A stretch of 64,000 nucleotides of DNA from Paenibacillus guangzhouensis (lineage in GTDB: Bacteria > Bacillota > Bacilli > Paenibacillales > Paenibacillaceae): positions 682,001-746,000 of the forward strand of contig NZ_CP045293.1 of the NCBI RefSeq assembly GCF_009363075.1, written 5' to 3'. The translations under genes and the position numbers were made by a program. This document shows, in pieces, positions 27,271 through 37,900 of the stretch (position 1 is the stretch's first letter; every line of letters starts with the position of its first letter). The notes under the pieces were generated by a model. That model was not told where the DNA came from. It saw nothing but the letters and a program-made list of their open reading frames with translations, and searched no databases.

Positions 27271-27950
27271 TCAATGCTGTACAGCTAGCTCAATATGTAG
27301 ATCATACCTTATTAAAACCGGATGCCAATGAGACGGACATCGTGAAGCTTTGCGAGGAAGCCAAACAATATCAATTTTACAGCGTATGCGTGAATGGTGT
27401 ATGGGTTGCGAAATGCCGCGAGCTGCTAGAGGGCACGAATGTCCGTATCGCTGCGGTTGTCGGTTTCCCGCTTGGCGCGAATTCAAGTATCGTGAAGGCA
27501 TTTGAAGCAGCGAAAGCGGTGGAAGACGGTGCGGCGGAGATTGACATGGTCCTACAGGTTGGATTGCTTCGAGCAGGTAAGCTTGAGGCGGTGCAAGAGG
27601 ACATTGCCCAAGTCGTTCGGATGGTACAGGGCAAGGCAATTGTGAAAGTCATCTTCGAGACAGGCATGCTTACGGACGATGAGAAGATTTCGGCTTGCAG
27701 ATGCGCTGAGCAGGCGGGGGCGCATTATGTGAAGACTTCGACTGGTTTTGGTAAAGGCGGAGCAACGGTTGAGGATATTCGGTTAATGCGTGCGCATGTA
27801 TCGCCGCATATTGGTGTGAAGGCATCTGGCGGCGTTCGAGATCAAGAAACCGCGTTGCGGATGATCGAAGCTGGAGCAACGCGGATTGGCGCGAGTGCAG
27901 GTATTCAGATCGTGACAGGGAACAAGCCGGCAGAAGGCGGCACGTACTAG
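27267..27950 (+). CDS. deoC: Deoxyribose-phosphate aldolase
   Basis: 227 residues from ATG at 27267, which overlaps the Nudix stop; AGAGGTGG precedes it. It splits 2-deoxyribose 5-phosphate into acetaldehyde and glyceraldehyde 3-phosphate in deoxynucleoside breakdown. Family segments DHTLLKPDA, VVGFPLGAN, EIDMVLQVG, VKVIFETGML, YVKTSTGFGKGGAT (Schiff-base Lys) and VKASGGVRD are present. It is not accompanied by other deo genes here. Confidence 0.96.
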   Translation: MINAVQLAQYVDHTLLKPDANETDIVKLCEEAKQYQFYSVCVNGVWVAKCRELLEGTNVRIAAVVGFPLGANSSIVKAFEAAKAVEDGAAEIDMVLQVGLLRAGKLEAVQEDIAQVVRMVQGKAIVKVIFETGMLTDDEKISACRCAEQAGAHYVKTSTGFGKGGATVEDIRLMRAHVSPHIGVKASGGVRDQETALRMIEAGATRIGASAGIQIVTGNKPAEGGTY

Positions 27951-27963
27951 ATTCATGCGTGCG

Positions 27964-28938
27964 TTAGATCTCTGAACGCATGCGTTGCCAGACGGGCAGG
28001 TAACATAGCGGCAGGGCAACGAGGGAGCTTACGACATTGAAAATAGTCTGGGCGTGCGCAACTTGAGCGGCCGGATCAGGTGTCATCCAGCTGGAGACGG
28101 TGTGAAGTTGTTCAAGAAAAGGATAGAAGAGGATCGCACCACCGACGTTTAATACAACATGTGTCCATGCGACTTGACGGCCCGAGCGGCTTCCTCCTAG
28201 CGATGCGATCAGAGCCGTGACGCAAGTCCCGATATTCGAGCCGATGACGATAGCGATCCCGAGTTCCACAGGAATCGCGTTCATAGAAGCTAAACCCATC
28301 GTCAGCCCGATCATCGCTGCGCTGCTATGAATTAAGGCTGTGATACAGGCGCCTGCTGCAAGCCCCCAGAGTAGACTTTGTGCCGACTGTTCCAGAAACC
28401 AGTTGAAGAGGCCTCGAGCTTGTAAGGCTGGAGCGATGGATTTCATTTTTTCGATACCGATGAGGATGAGAGAGAATCCAACGACGGCAAGGGACAAATA
28501 TTGCGAGGTCCGAATCCAGGACGCAATTGAATGCAGTGTCCTCCATTTATATTCTCCCAGGGTTACCGCTAAGGCCCAAATGCCTAAGGATACGAGCAGC
28601 AGGGGCAGTGCATATTGATTGAGGTTAAGACCAATGAGCTCTGTCGTTAGACAGGTGCCGATATTGCTGCCGAGTATAATGCCTAGCGAGCTGGCGAACG
28701 GTAAGAGTCCCGCGTTGACGAGCCCGATGGTGATGACCGTGATTGCCGTGCTGCTCTGCAGGAGTGCGGTTATTCCGGTACTGAATAGTAAGCCGCGTAG
28801 CGGCGTTTTGGTCGAGACGGCGATGGCTTTGGTAAGGTATGGGCCAGCCCAGATGTGCAGTGCCAGCTCCATCAACTTCATGCCGAAGAGGAACATGGCG
28901 AATCCGTAACAAAGTGGAATAATAATCGATGTGAACAT
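27964..28938 (-). CDS. Sodium/phosphate symporter family protein (Na/Pi cotransporter, short form)
   Basis: 324 residues, about eight membrane segments. Two inverted halves carry the family's Gln/His-Ser-Ser signature: ALLQSSTAITVITIGLVNAG in the first and ALIHSSAAMIGLTMGLASMN in the second, each followed by a GSNIGTC motif. Sodium-coupled phosphate uptake is the known activity of the family. The C-terminal PhoU-like domain found in many bacterial members is absent, so this is the short type. Only gene of its stretch on the minus strand, with AAAGGAG eight bases before the start at 28938; divergent from the rRNA methyltransferase gene. Confidence 0.9.
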   Translation of the reverse strand: MFTSIIIPLCYGFAMFLFGMKLMELALHIWAGPYLTKAIAVSTKTPLRGLLFSTGITALLQSSTAITVITIGLVNAGLLPFASSLGIILGSNIGTCLTTELIGLNLNQYALPLLLVSLGIWALAVTLGEYKWRTLHSIASWIRTSQYLSLAVVGFSLILIGIEKMKSIAPALQARGLFNWFLEQSAQSLLWGLAAGACITALIHSSAAMIGLTMGLASMNAIPVELGIAIVIGSNIGTCVTALIASLGGSRSGRQVAWTHVVLNVGGAILFYPFLEQLHTVSSWMTPDPAAQVAHAQTIFNVVSSLVALPLCYLPVWQRMRSEI

Positions 28939-29058
28939 AAAAAGACTCCTTTAGAGAAGATAGGCATAACGCACTCTATATATAGGTCTTCTAAAAAGGT
29001 ATGAATAGAATAGGACGACCATGACAAGCATTTTTGTCTGGGAGAGGAGAACAAACGA

Positions 29059-30423
29059 ATGGCAGCAGTCATATTACAGAAAAATCGCAAGAAAAGGGTG
29101 GAGCAAGGCCATCCTTGGATTTATAATAACGAAATCGATCGAGTCGAAGGTGAAGCAAAGCCGGGCGATCTCGTGCAAATCATCAGCGAGAAGGGCAAGT
29201 TCCTCGCGGTAGGCTACTTTAACCCCGCATCGACGATTACTGTGCGCGTCGTATCCTATCAGCCGCTTACGACGATGGATCACGCGTTTTTCGTGAAACA
29301 ATTTACCCAATGTCTAACGCACCGGGAACGGTTTCTTGGGGAAGCAAATGCCTATCGTCTTGTCTATGGCGAAGCAGATTTCCTACCCGGCTTGATCGTG
29401 GATCGGTTCGCAGATGTACTTGTCGTGCAGATTCTGACGCTTGGGATGGATGTGCATCGCGAAGCAATTGTCTCCGCCTTGGTCGAAGTGATGCATCCGC
29501 AAGGCATCTATGAGCGCAGCGATGTGCCTATCCGTGAATTGGAAGGACTAGAACAGACGACGGGGCTGTTGTACGGCGAATGTCCAAGACATGTGCAGGT
29601 CCGTGAGAATGATCTGATCGTCGAAGTGGATATTGTCCATGGGCAGAAGACGGGTTATTTCTTCGATCAACGCGAGAACCGCGCTTCGATTGAGCCGCTG
29701 ATGAGAGGCTGGGGCCGCCGCAGCGGTATACACATGCAAGAGGTTGACGTGGACGGCGTGATGGAACGCAAACCCGTGAATGCTAACGGCAAAGTCGTTA
29801 CCTTCCCATATTGGGACGGCGCGTCGGTGCTGGAATGTTTCTCGCATACCGGCAGCTTTACGCTAAATGCGTGCAAATACGGTGCCAAGAAAGTGACTTG
29901 TCTGGATATTTCGGAGCACGCCATTGAAAGTGCGAAAAAAAATGTGGAGCTGAACGGCTTTACGGATCGCGTCGAATTCGTCGTTGCCGATGCGTTTGAT
30001 TACTTGCGTTCGCAGGTCAAAGGCGCCGAAGAACGTTCAGCCAGAGCGCAGCAGGATGTGAAGGTGGATACTTCGGTGAAGCTGAATGCACAGACGGGCC
30101 GCACATGGGACGTTGTCATTCTGGACCCGCCGGCCTTTGCGAAGACGCGCAGCGCAGTCGCAGGCGCATGCCGCGGATACAAGGATATTAATTTGCACGG
30201 CATGAAATTAGTAAATGAAGGCGGATATCTCGTCACGGCAAGTTGTTCGTACCATATGCGACCGGATTTGTTCCTGGAGACGATACAAGAAGCGGCGAAG
30301 GACGCAGGCAAAATTCTACGACTGGTGGAATGGCGTGCCGCAGGTAAAGATCATCCGCAGATTCTCGGTGTTTCGGAAGGGCATTATTTGAAGTTCGCCG
30401 TGTTCGAAGTACGCAGCAAGTAA
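29059..30423 (+). CDS. Class I SAM-dependent rRNA methyltransferase, RlmI family, with inserts
   Basis: 454 residues, about 55 more than usual RlmI-type enzymes (m5C methylation of 23S rRNA). N-terminal PUA domain (KNRKKRVEQGHPWIYNNEID, GYFNPASTITVRV), middle domain with YGEADFLPGLIVDRF, and the methyltransferase core with VLECFSHTGSFTL, CLDISEHAIESAK, VILDPPAFAKTR and the catalytic-type SCSYH motif. Two extra stretches stand out: about residues 217-256 (between DQRENRASIEPLM and VLECFSHTG) and about 318-350 (Ala/Lys/Val-rich, after DAFDYLRSQVKG). Ribosome site GAGAGGAGAAC before ATG. Confidence 0.9.
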   Translation: MAAVILQKNRKKRVEQGHPWIYNNEIDRVEGEAKPGDLVQIISEKGKFLAVGYFNPASTITVRVVSYQPLTTMDHAFFVKQFTQCLTHRERFLGEANAYRLVYGEADFLPGLIVDRFADVLVVQILTLGMDVHREAIVSALVEVMHPQGIYERSDVPIRELEGLEQTTGLLYGECPRHVQVRENDLIVEVDIVHGQKTGYFFDQRENRASIEPLMRGWGRRSGIHMQEVDVDGVMERKPVNANGKVVTFPYWDGASVLECFSHTGSFTLNACKYGAKKVTCLDISEHAIESAKKNVELNGFTDRVEFVVADAFDYLRSQVKGAEERSARAQQDVKVDTSVKLNAQTGRTWDVVILDPPAFAKTRSAVAGACRGYKDINLHGMKLVNEGGYLVTASCSYHMRPDLFLETIQEAAKDAGKILRLVEWRAAGKDHPQILGVSEGHYLKFAVFEVRSK

Positions 30424-30452
30424 TAGATCAACCATTGGGAGGGGAAGACGAA

Positions 30453-31274
30453 GTGCAGCCAGAGTTAAAAGCCACACAGCCGAAAAGCATACTCACGGCG
30501 ACGGGCGGGTTCCTGAAAGGATATTCACACTCTTTGAACCCTTACACGGGCTGCGCTTTCGCTTGCTCTTTTTGTTATGTGCGAAAGCTGCCCGTGTCTA
30601 TATTTCGTAGTCAGCCTTGGGGTACCTGGGTTGATATGAAGCAGGGGGCAGCCGAGCTTCTTCGCAAAGAATTGATCCGTGCTAAGAAGAAAGGGCCGGT
30701 GACGATTTTTATGTCATCGAGCACAGATCCGTATCAACCAGTTGAATATGAAGCGCGCATCACACGCTCACTGCTTGAAGTCATGGCGGTAGAGAAACCG
30801 GATTTTCTATTCGTTCAGACACGCAGTCCGCTTGTAACGCGGGATATGGACTTATTCGAACAGCTACAGGATCGCATTCGGATCAGCATGACGATCGAGA
30901 CGGACTTGGAGGCTGTGCGGAAGCAGTTCACGCCATCGGCACCGCCGATTATGGCGCGTTACAACGCATTACGTCAGTTGACCGAAGCAGGATTGCCAAC
31001 ACAAGCAACGGTGGCCCCCGTCTTACCAAGCTCGGAAGCATTTGGGGCATGGTTGTCACAGGCATCTCGCCGTGTCTGTGTAGACGATTATTTTATGGGT
31101 GATGGCAATCAAGGGAAACGTACCAAGGCGCTAGGTATTTCCAAGCTATATACGGAAGATCAAGCCGGATGGTATGATCCTGAGGCTTATCTCCGCGTGA
31201 TCGCAACGCTTAAACCTCATTTTGATGAAGATCAGATATTCGTTAGCGAACAAGGTTTTGCTCCTACGTGTTAA
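30453..31274 (+). CDS. Radical SAM protein, spore-photoproduct-lyase-like (SPL family)
   Basis: 273 residues. The start is set at GTG 30453 because the ribosome site GGGAGGGG lies at 30437-30444, after an upstream in-frame TTG. The radical SAM cluster motif is CAFACSFC (C-x3-C-x2-C), followed by the family's VRKLPV segment, and later STDPYQPVE and SMTIETD. This is the SplB-like COG1533 group; it lacks the length (about 340) and C-terminal Cys context of the true spore photoproduct lyase, so DNA repair is not assured. One further Cys is the last residue. Thirty bases separate it from the methyltransferase gene, so they may share a transcript. Confidence 0.85.
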   Translation: MQPELKATQPKSILTATGGFLKGYSHSLNPYTGCAFACSFCYVRKLPVSIFRSQPWGTWVDMKQGAAELLRKELIRAKKKGPVTIFMSSSTDPYQPVEYEARITRSLLEVMAVEKPDFLFVQTRSPLVTRDMDLFEQLQDRIRISMTIETDLEAVRKQFTPSAPPIMARYNALRQLTEAGLPTQATVAPVLPSSEAFGAWLSQASRRVCVDDYFMGDGNQGKRTKALGISKLYTEDQAGWYDPEAYLRVIATLKPHFDEDQIFVSEQGFAPTC

Positions 31275-31387
31275 CCCTCGATTTTCCACTTCATTCGACA
31301 TCTTCTTCCACAGCACAACAAATCGTCCAAATATGTTAATATAGATAGATAAAGCAGAACGGACGTTTGTAACTAAGGGGGAGCTGC

Positions 31388-34300
31388 ATGTCAATTCAAT
31401 TCGTAATCGGCCGCTCGGGCAGCGGCAAGACGCACTATATCCTGAACGAGGTCAAGGAGAAGCTGCGGCAGCAGCCGGACGGCGCGCCACTCATGATCTT
31501 GGTGCCAGAACAGGGGACATTTCAAGTCGAGCATGCTATCGTGAACTCGCCGGATGTGCAGGGAATGATTCGAGGTCAAGTCCTTAGCTTCAGGCGGCTT
31601 GCCTTTCGGGTCATGCAAGAAATTGGCGGTACAGCCTTGCTTCCGATTAATGATGAAGGCAAGAAAATGCTGCTCTATACTATTATCCACCGTCATCAGA
31701 AGGAGCTTCGTCTGTTCGGGAAATCGGCGGATCAGCTCGGTTTTGTCGATAAACTGAATGAACTCTACAACGAATTCAAGCGGTATTGCCTTGATGTCAC
31801 GCAGCTCGAAGAGCATGAAGCATTCGCTGCACAGCATATGAGCAGTCAGACAATTGTGCAGGACAAGCTTCATGATATTACGCTGATCTATCGGGAGTTC
31901 GAGCAATCGCTTGCGAATCGTTATGTCGATTCGGAGCATTATCTTGCTCTCCTCGCTGAGGGGTTGCCGCAGATCGCGTCCATCGCGAATACGGAGATTT
32001 GGATTGACGGATTCCATGGGTTTACGCCGCAAGAATACCAGGTCTTGGAACAAATCGTAAAGTATGCGGCACGTGTAACGATCACTTGCTGTGTGGATAA
32101 GCCCTATGACGATGGAGTGCCGCCTCATGAACTCGAGCTGTTCCATCCTGCTGCGACGACCTATATGCAGATTCGTGCGCTAGCCGAGCAGCTGTCTGTT
32201 CCCGTGGAACCTTCGATTGTGCTCGAGGATTCGCCTCTTCCGCGCTACCTTCACAGTCCGATGCTATCCCATCTCGAACGGGCGTATGATCGCCGTACTC
32301 CCATGCGCATGGTTGATACAACGATCGTGCAGCCGGATAACCCTGCATGCGGGGTTACCCTGTATGGCGCTGTGAATCGCCGGGCAGAGGTTGAGGGTGT
32401 CGTTCGCGAGATGCTGAGACTATCTAGAGAACGCGGCGTCCGTTGGCGTGAGATGGCGATTATGGTACGTAATATTGCGGATTATGAAGAGCTGGTTACG
32501 ACCATTTTTACGGACCATGATATTCCTTACTTCCTTGATCAGAAGAGAAAAGTACTGCATCATCCGTTAGTTGAATTCATTCGGTCCTCCCTTGAAATCG
32601 TGTCGAATCATTGGCGTTATGACGCTGTGTTTCGCGCGATCAAAACGGATTTTCTCTTGCCGGCAGATGGAAGCGTTGGCCGACATGAGATGGATAAACT
32701 AGAAAATTATGTCCTTGCAACGGGAATTCAAGGCTCGCGGTGGACCGATGGCCGGCCTTGGCGGAAGATGCATGCAGTCTCGCTGGATCCAAATGAGGAT
32801 GCGAGCGCAACGGAATTAGAACTCGAGATGGATTCGAACGATGAGCTTGAACAATGCCGTGAACGAATTGTGCAGCCGCTGCATGCTTTTGAGAAGGCAC
32901 TCAAAAATGCGCGTAACGTACGCGGTATGTGTGAAGCGGTGTATAGTCTGCTCGTTCGTGTTGAGGCGGCTAATCGGCTTGATCGCATGAGCCATGAGCA
33001 GGTGCTCGCAGGGCAGCCGCAGCGGGCCAAGGAACATCGGCAATTATGGGGCAATGTGATCGATATGCTCGATCAAATCGTTGAGATGATGGGTGACGAA
33101 GAACTAAGCATCGAGCTGTTCGCCGGCGTGGTGGAGACAGGCCTTGAGAGCATGAAGCTCGCCCTCGTCCCGGCTGCGCTGGATCAAGTCCTCATAGGCA
33201 GCATGGATCGTACACGTTCAGGTCAGATCAAACACTGCTTCATGCTGGGTGTAAATGACGGCGTCATACCGGCAAGGGCGATCGAAGATGGTGTCTTGAC
33301 TGAGCAGGAGAGGGAGCGACTGGAAGAGATCGGGCTGCGACTTGCGCCCGGCATTCGTCGCAAATTGCTGGATGAGCGTTTTATTATTTATCAAGCCTTG
33401 ACGACGCCTAGCGAGCATTTATGGGTGAGTTATCCGCTTGCCGATGAGGAAGGCAGAACGCTGCTTCCATCCGAGTTGATGCGTCATTTACGGACGATTT
33501 TCCCAGGAATTCAGGAACGGCTGCTCACAGGTGAACCGCATCCGCTTCAGTCTACGGAAGAGCAGCTCCGTTACATTGCTCATCCGGAACGGACATTGTC
33601 GTACCTGATCGTACAACTTCGCCAATGGCGACGCGGACTTGATATTGCGGAGTTCTGGTGGCAAGTATTCGATTGGTTCGCGAATCAAGAAGCGTGGCAG
33701 CCGAAGCTTCAGATGCTGCTGCAGTCGTTATTCTATCGCAATGACGTCGCTTCGCTGGGAGCCGAGACCAGTAGAAAATTGTATGGCGCGCATTTGAAAT
33801 CGAGTGTATCGCGGATGGAGAAGTATGTCTCTTGTCCTTTCGCTCATTTTGCATCGCATGGGCTCAAACTGAAGGAACGGCAGTTATTCCGACTAGAAGC
33901 GCCGGACATCGGGCAGTTGTTTCATGCGGCGCTCAGCCAGATGGCCGTACAGTTCAAAGAAGAGAATCGCCATTGGGGCGATTTAACGCCGGAAGAATGC
34001 CGATTTGAAGCAGAGAAGATTGTGGATGCGCTGACGCCGCGCCTGCAAGGGGAAATATTGCTCAGCTCCAAACGGTTTGGATATATCGCACGCAAATTAA
34101 AAGAAATCGTGGGGCGTGCCGCAGCGATCTTAGGGGAGCATGCTCGACGAGGGTCGTTCGAGCCGATTGGTCTGGAGCTTGATTTTGGACCGGATAAGCC
34201 GCTCCCTTCACTGCAATTTACGCTGGATAACGGCTGTACGATGGAGATCGTCGGACGGATTGACCGCGTGGATAAGGCGGAAGGCGACAAAGGCGTCATG

Positions 34301-34939
34301 CTGCGCGTCATCGATTATAAGTCGAGTCAAACGGATCTCAAGCTGCATGAGGTGTATTATGGTCTATCCCTTCAAATGCTGACGTACCTCGACGTGCTCC
34401 TCACAAATGCGGAAGTGTGGCTAGGCGAGAAAGCATTGCCGGCAGGGACGTTGTACTTCCATGTACACAACCCGTTACTGCAAGCCTCGAACGGGCTGTC
34501 GCGCGAACAAGCGCATGAACAGACGCTCAAACGATTCAAGATGAAGGGGCTCGTGCTGGCAGATCGGGAGGCTGTGTCCTTAATGGATGCATCGCTCGAC
34601 AAAGGCTATTCGCAGGTGCTGCCCGTTGCTGTGAAGGCAGACGGAGGCTTCTACAGCAATGCTTCAGTCGCGTCGATGGATCAGTGGGACACGCTGCGGA
34701 CGGCGGTGAGATCTACGATCCGCCGTATCGGTACAGATATTACGAATGGTGAAGTAGCGATAGAACCTTACAAAATTGCGCAGACGACGGCTTGCGATCA
34801 TTGCTCCTATAAGCCGGTCTGCCAATTCGATGAGTTAGTCGAAGGGAATCACTTCAAGAAGCTTGCGAAGCCGAAGAAAGATGACGTGTGGAATTTATTA
34901 GAGCAGAAGGGAGGGGCAAGCGATGACGATGAACAATAA
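31388..34939 (+). CDS. addB: AddB, helicase/nuclease subunit B of the AddAB recombination complex
   Basis: 1183 residues. AddAB resects double-strand ends until it meets a Chi site and then starts RecA loading. AddB has a Walker A (GRSGSGKT, 8-15), inactive helicase-like folds and a C-terminal RecB-type nuclease domain (ending in DYKSSQTDLKL). Its four iron-sulphur ligands are visible: Cys816 (YVSCPFAHF) and Cys1136, Cys1139, Cys1145 (CDHCSYKPVC). The last 17 bases overlap the addA start, as in Bacillus. Ribosome site AAGGGGGAG before the ATG. Confidence 0.97.
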   Translation: MSIQFVIGRSGSGKTHYILNEVKEKLRQQPDGAPLMILVPEQGTFQVEHAIVNSPDVQGMIRGQVLSFRRLAFRVMQEIGGTALLPINDEGKKMLLYTIIHRHQKELRLFGKSADQLGFVDKLNELYNEFKRYCLDVTQLEEHEAFAAQHMSSQTIVQDKLHDITLIYREFEQSLANRYVDSEHYLALLAEGLPQIASIANTEIWIDGFHGFTPQEYQVLEQIVKYAARVTITCCVDKPYDDGVPPHELELFHPAATTYMQIRALAEQLSVPVEPSIVLEDSPLPRYLHSPMLSHLERAYDRRTPMRMVDTTIVQPDNPACGVTLYGAVNRRAEVEGVVREMLRLSRERGVRWREMAIMVRNIADYEELVTTIFTDHDIPYFLDQKRKVLHHPLVEFIRSSLEIVSNHWRYDAVFRAIKTDFLLPADGSVGRHEMDKLENYVLATGIQGSRWTDGRPWRKMHAVSLDPNEDASATELELEMDSNDELEQCRERIVQPLHAFEKALKNARNVRGMCEAVYSLLVRVEAANRLDRMSHEQVLAGQPQRAKEHRQLWGNVIDMLDQIVEMMGDEELSIELFAGVVETGLESMKLALVPAALDQVLIGSMDRTRSGQIKHCFMLGVNDGVIPARAIEDGVLTEQERERLEEIGLRLAPGIRRKLLDERFIIYQALTTPSEHLWVSYPLADEEGRTLLPSELMRHLRTIFPGIQERLLTGEPHPLQSTEEQLRYIAHPERTLSYLIVQLRQWRRGLDIAEFWWQVFDWFANQEAWQPKLQMLLQSLFYRNDVASLGAETSRKLYGAHLKSSVSRMEKYVSCPFAHFASHGLKLKERQLFRLEAPDIGQLFHAALSQMAVQFKEENRHWGDLTPEECRFEAEKIVDALTPRLQGEILLSSKRFGYIARKLKEIVGRAAAILGEHARRGSFEPIGLELDFGPDKPLPSLQFTLDNGCTMEIVGRIDRVDKAEGDKGVMLRVIDYKSSQTDLKLHEVYYGLSLQMLTYLDVLLTNAEVWLGEKALPAGTLYFHVHNPLLQASNGLSREQAHEQTLKRFKMKGLVLADREAVSLMDASLDKGYSQVLPVAVKADGGFYSNASVASMDQWDTLRTAVRSTIRRIGTDITNGEVAIEPYKIAQTTACDHCSYKPVCQFDELVEGNHFKKLAKPKKDDVWNLLEQKGGASDDDEQ

Positions 34940-37900
34940 TGTTGTGCCGAAGCCGGAAGGCAGTCAGTGGACTGATGATCAATGGAGCGCGATCGTGCGG
35001 GGCGGGGAGAATATTCTTGTTGCTGCTGCAGCGGGTTCAGGAAAAACCGCGGTACTGGTTGAACGGATCATACGAAAGATTGCTTCTGAGGAAGAGCCGC
35101 TGAATGTCGATCAACTGCTTGTCGCAACCTTTACGAAGGCTGCGGCGGCGGAAATGCGTGAACGGATTCGGGAAGCGCTCGAGAAAGAACTGGATAAAAA
35201 TCCGGACTCCGAGCACTTGCGGCGCCAGCTTGCCCTGATGAACCGGGCATCGATTACGACATTGCACTCCTTTTGCTTGGAAGTGATTCAGCGGTATTTT
35301 CAGTTGATTCCACTCGATCCGGCTTTTCGGATTGCCAATGAGACGGAGGCTGACTTCATTCGTCAGGAAGTGCTCGAGGATCTATTCGAAGCGCATTATG
35401 CGGAAGATGCCGAGGATAGCGATTTCCGTAAGCTTGTGGATTGGTTCAGCGGTGAACGCAGCGATGAGGCGATGGTACGACTTGTCCAGTCGCTCTATGA
35501 TTTCTCTCGAAGTCATCCGTGGCCTCGTGAGTGGCTCTACACGATGGCAGATGCGTTCGCTGTTGAGGATGTATCGATGCTCGGACAGAGTGCTTGGGCG
35601 CAGAGCGTGGTTGCGGATGTGCGGCTGCAGTTGAACGGGATCGTTGGTGTTCTTCGGCAAGCCATGATGTTGATCGAGCAGCCTGGCGGGCCGGTGCCTT
35701 ATCGGGATACGTTGATGGAAGACATGAGTATGGTACTATCGCTTCGTGATGCGGCAGAGGAAGCGCCATGGGAGATGCTCTATGAGCATTTTGCGTCGAT
35801 GGCATTCGGGAAATTGAAGGCTTGCCGCGGAGAGCAATACAACAAGGAATTGCAGGATCAGGTCAAAGGGCTGCGAGATCAAGTGAAGAAGCTGTTAACA
35901 GCAATGCAGGAAGAATTATTCCGCAGGCCTCCTGAACTCTTCTTAGGAGAGATGCAGACACTTGCACCGCTCATGCGTACGTTGGCTGAGTTCGTCTTAA
36001 GCTTCGGCGAGAAGTACGAGCAGGCCAAACGGGCGAAAGGACTCGTTGACTTCTCGGATTTGGAGCATTATTGCTTGCAAATTCTAAGGCATCCAGCTTC
36101 TACGCTCGAAGAGACGTATCCTTCGGGCGCTGCGCTGGAGTACCAGACACAGTTCGCTGAAGTGCTGCTCGACGAATACCAAGATACGAATATGGTACAG
36201 GAAGCAATCGTATCCTTAATATCCAGGCCAGGAGCGGGTAACCGGTTCATGGTCGGCGACGTGAAGCAAAGTATTTATCGATTCCGTCTGGCAGAACCAG
36301 GCTTATTCTTGAACAAATATAAGTCCTACCCAGCCATGAGCAAGGGACAGGGACTACGTATTGATCTAGCGCGGAATTTCCGCAGCCGCCAAGAGATTGT
36401 AGATGCGGTCAACACGATTTTCCGCCAAATTATGAATGCCTCTGTTGCAGAGATCGATTACGACGAACGTGCTGAGCTTGTGTGCGGAGCAAAATATCCC
36501 GTAGGAGAAGAGGCGTTCGGACAGGAATACCCGGCAGAGCTGTGGTTAATTGATCGCGGCAATGGAGCGGGTACGCAAGGCGTTGAGCCGCTTGATGATG
36601 AGTCAGCTGATACAGAAGTCTCCAATGGCGAAGAAGAGGGTGGAGCGTCCATGCACCGTGCAGCGCAGCTGGATGCTGAGGAACTCATGACAGCTCAGCT
36701 TGAAGCGCGGTTGATTGCGACCCAAATTCGGCAGCTGATGGGTGAATACGGCACGCCGTTCCAAGTCTATGACAAGTTTCTGAAAGGCATGCGCAGCGTT
36801 ACGTATCGCGACATCGTTATTCTGCTGCGGGCAACGCAGCAATGGGCACCTCTGATGATTGAGCAGCTGAGGTTGGAAGGGATCCCAGCCTATGCAGAAT
36901 TGAATACGGGTTATTTTGAAGCGACGGAAGTGGAAGTGATGATCTCCTTGTTGAAGGTCATCGACAATCCGGTGCAAGACATCCCGCTCGCGGGCGTGCT
37001 TCGGTCTCCGATCGTGAATCTGACCGCAGAGGAGCTTGCGCAAATTCGTCTGCATGGCAAAGGACTTACTTTCTATGAAGCCATGGTGAAGCTGACGATG
37101 GAGGATGAGGTCAGGAGGGACGATCTGTCTGTCGAACGAGGGTTGCTTACGAAGCTGCGGCGCTTCATGGACCGGCTTGCGTATTGGCGAGATGAAGCGC
37201 GCCAAGGATCGCTGTCTGAGCTGCTGTGGCGAATCTATCGCGAGACAGGCTATTACGACTGGGTCGGCGGTTTACCGGGTGGAACGCAGCGCCAAGCGAA
37301 CTTGCGTGCGTTATATGATCGGGCTCGTCAGTATGAGTCGACATCTCTCCGCGGATTGTTCCGTTTCCTTCGTTTTATTGAACGAATGCAGGACAATGGA
37401 GGGGATCTTGGTACAGCAAGGGCGCTCGGGGAGCAAGAGGATGTCGTGCGCATCATGACGATTCATAAGAGCAAAGGGCTGGAGTTCCCGGTCGTCTTCG
37501 TAGCAGGCTTATCCAAAATGTTCAATCAGCAGGATCTGAGCGCATCGTTCCTCATGCACAAGCAGCTTGGCTTCGGTCCGAGGTATATGGATCAGGAGCT
37601 GCGCGTGGCCTATCCGACGCTGCCGAGCCTTGCGATCAAACGGCAGATCAAGATGGAATTGCTCGCGGAAGAAATGCGGGTACTGTACGTTGCATTGACA
37701 CGTCCGAAGGAGAAACTCTATCTCATCGGCTCGGTTCGTAATGTTGAGAAGCAATTGCAGACCTGGGGACAAGCGGTCGATCAAACGGATTTGCTGCTGC
37801 CTGATTATATGCTGGCACGTGGGCGGAGTTATTTGGATTGGATAGCACCGTCATTGATGCGGCATCGCGACGGCTCTGAACTACGGCGCTTAGGAGGGCT

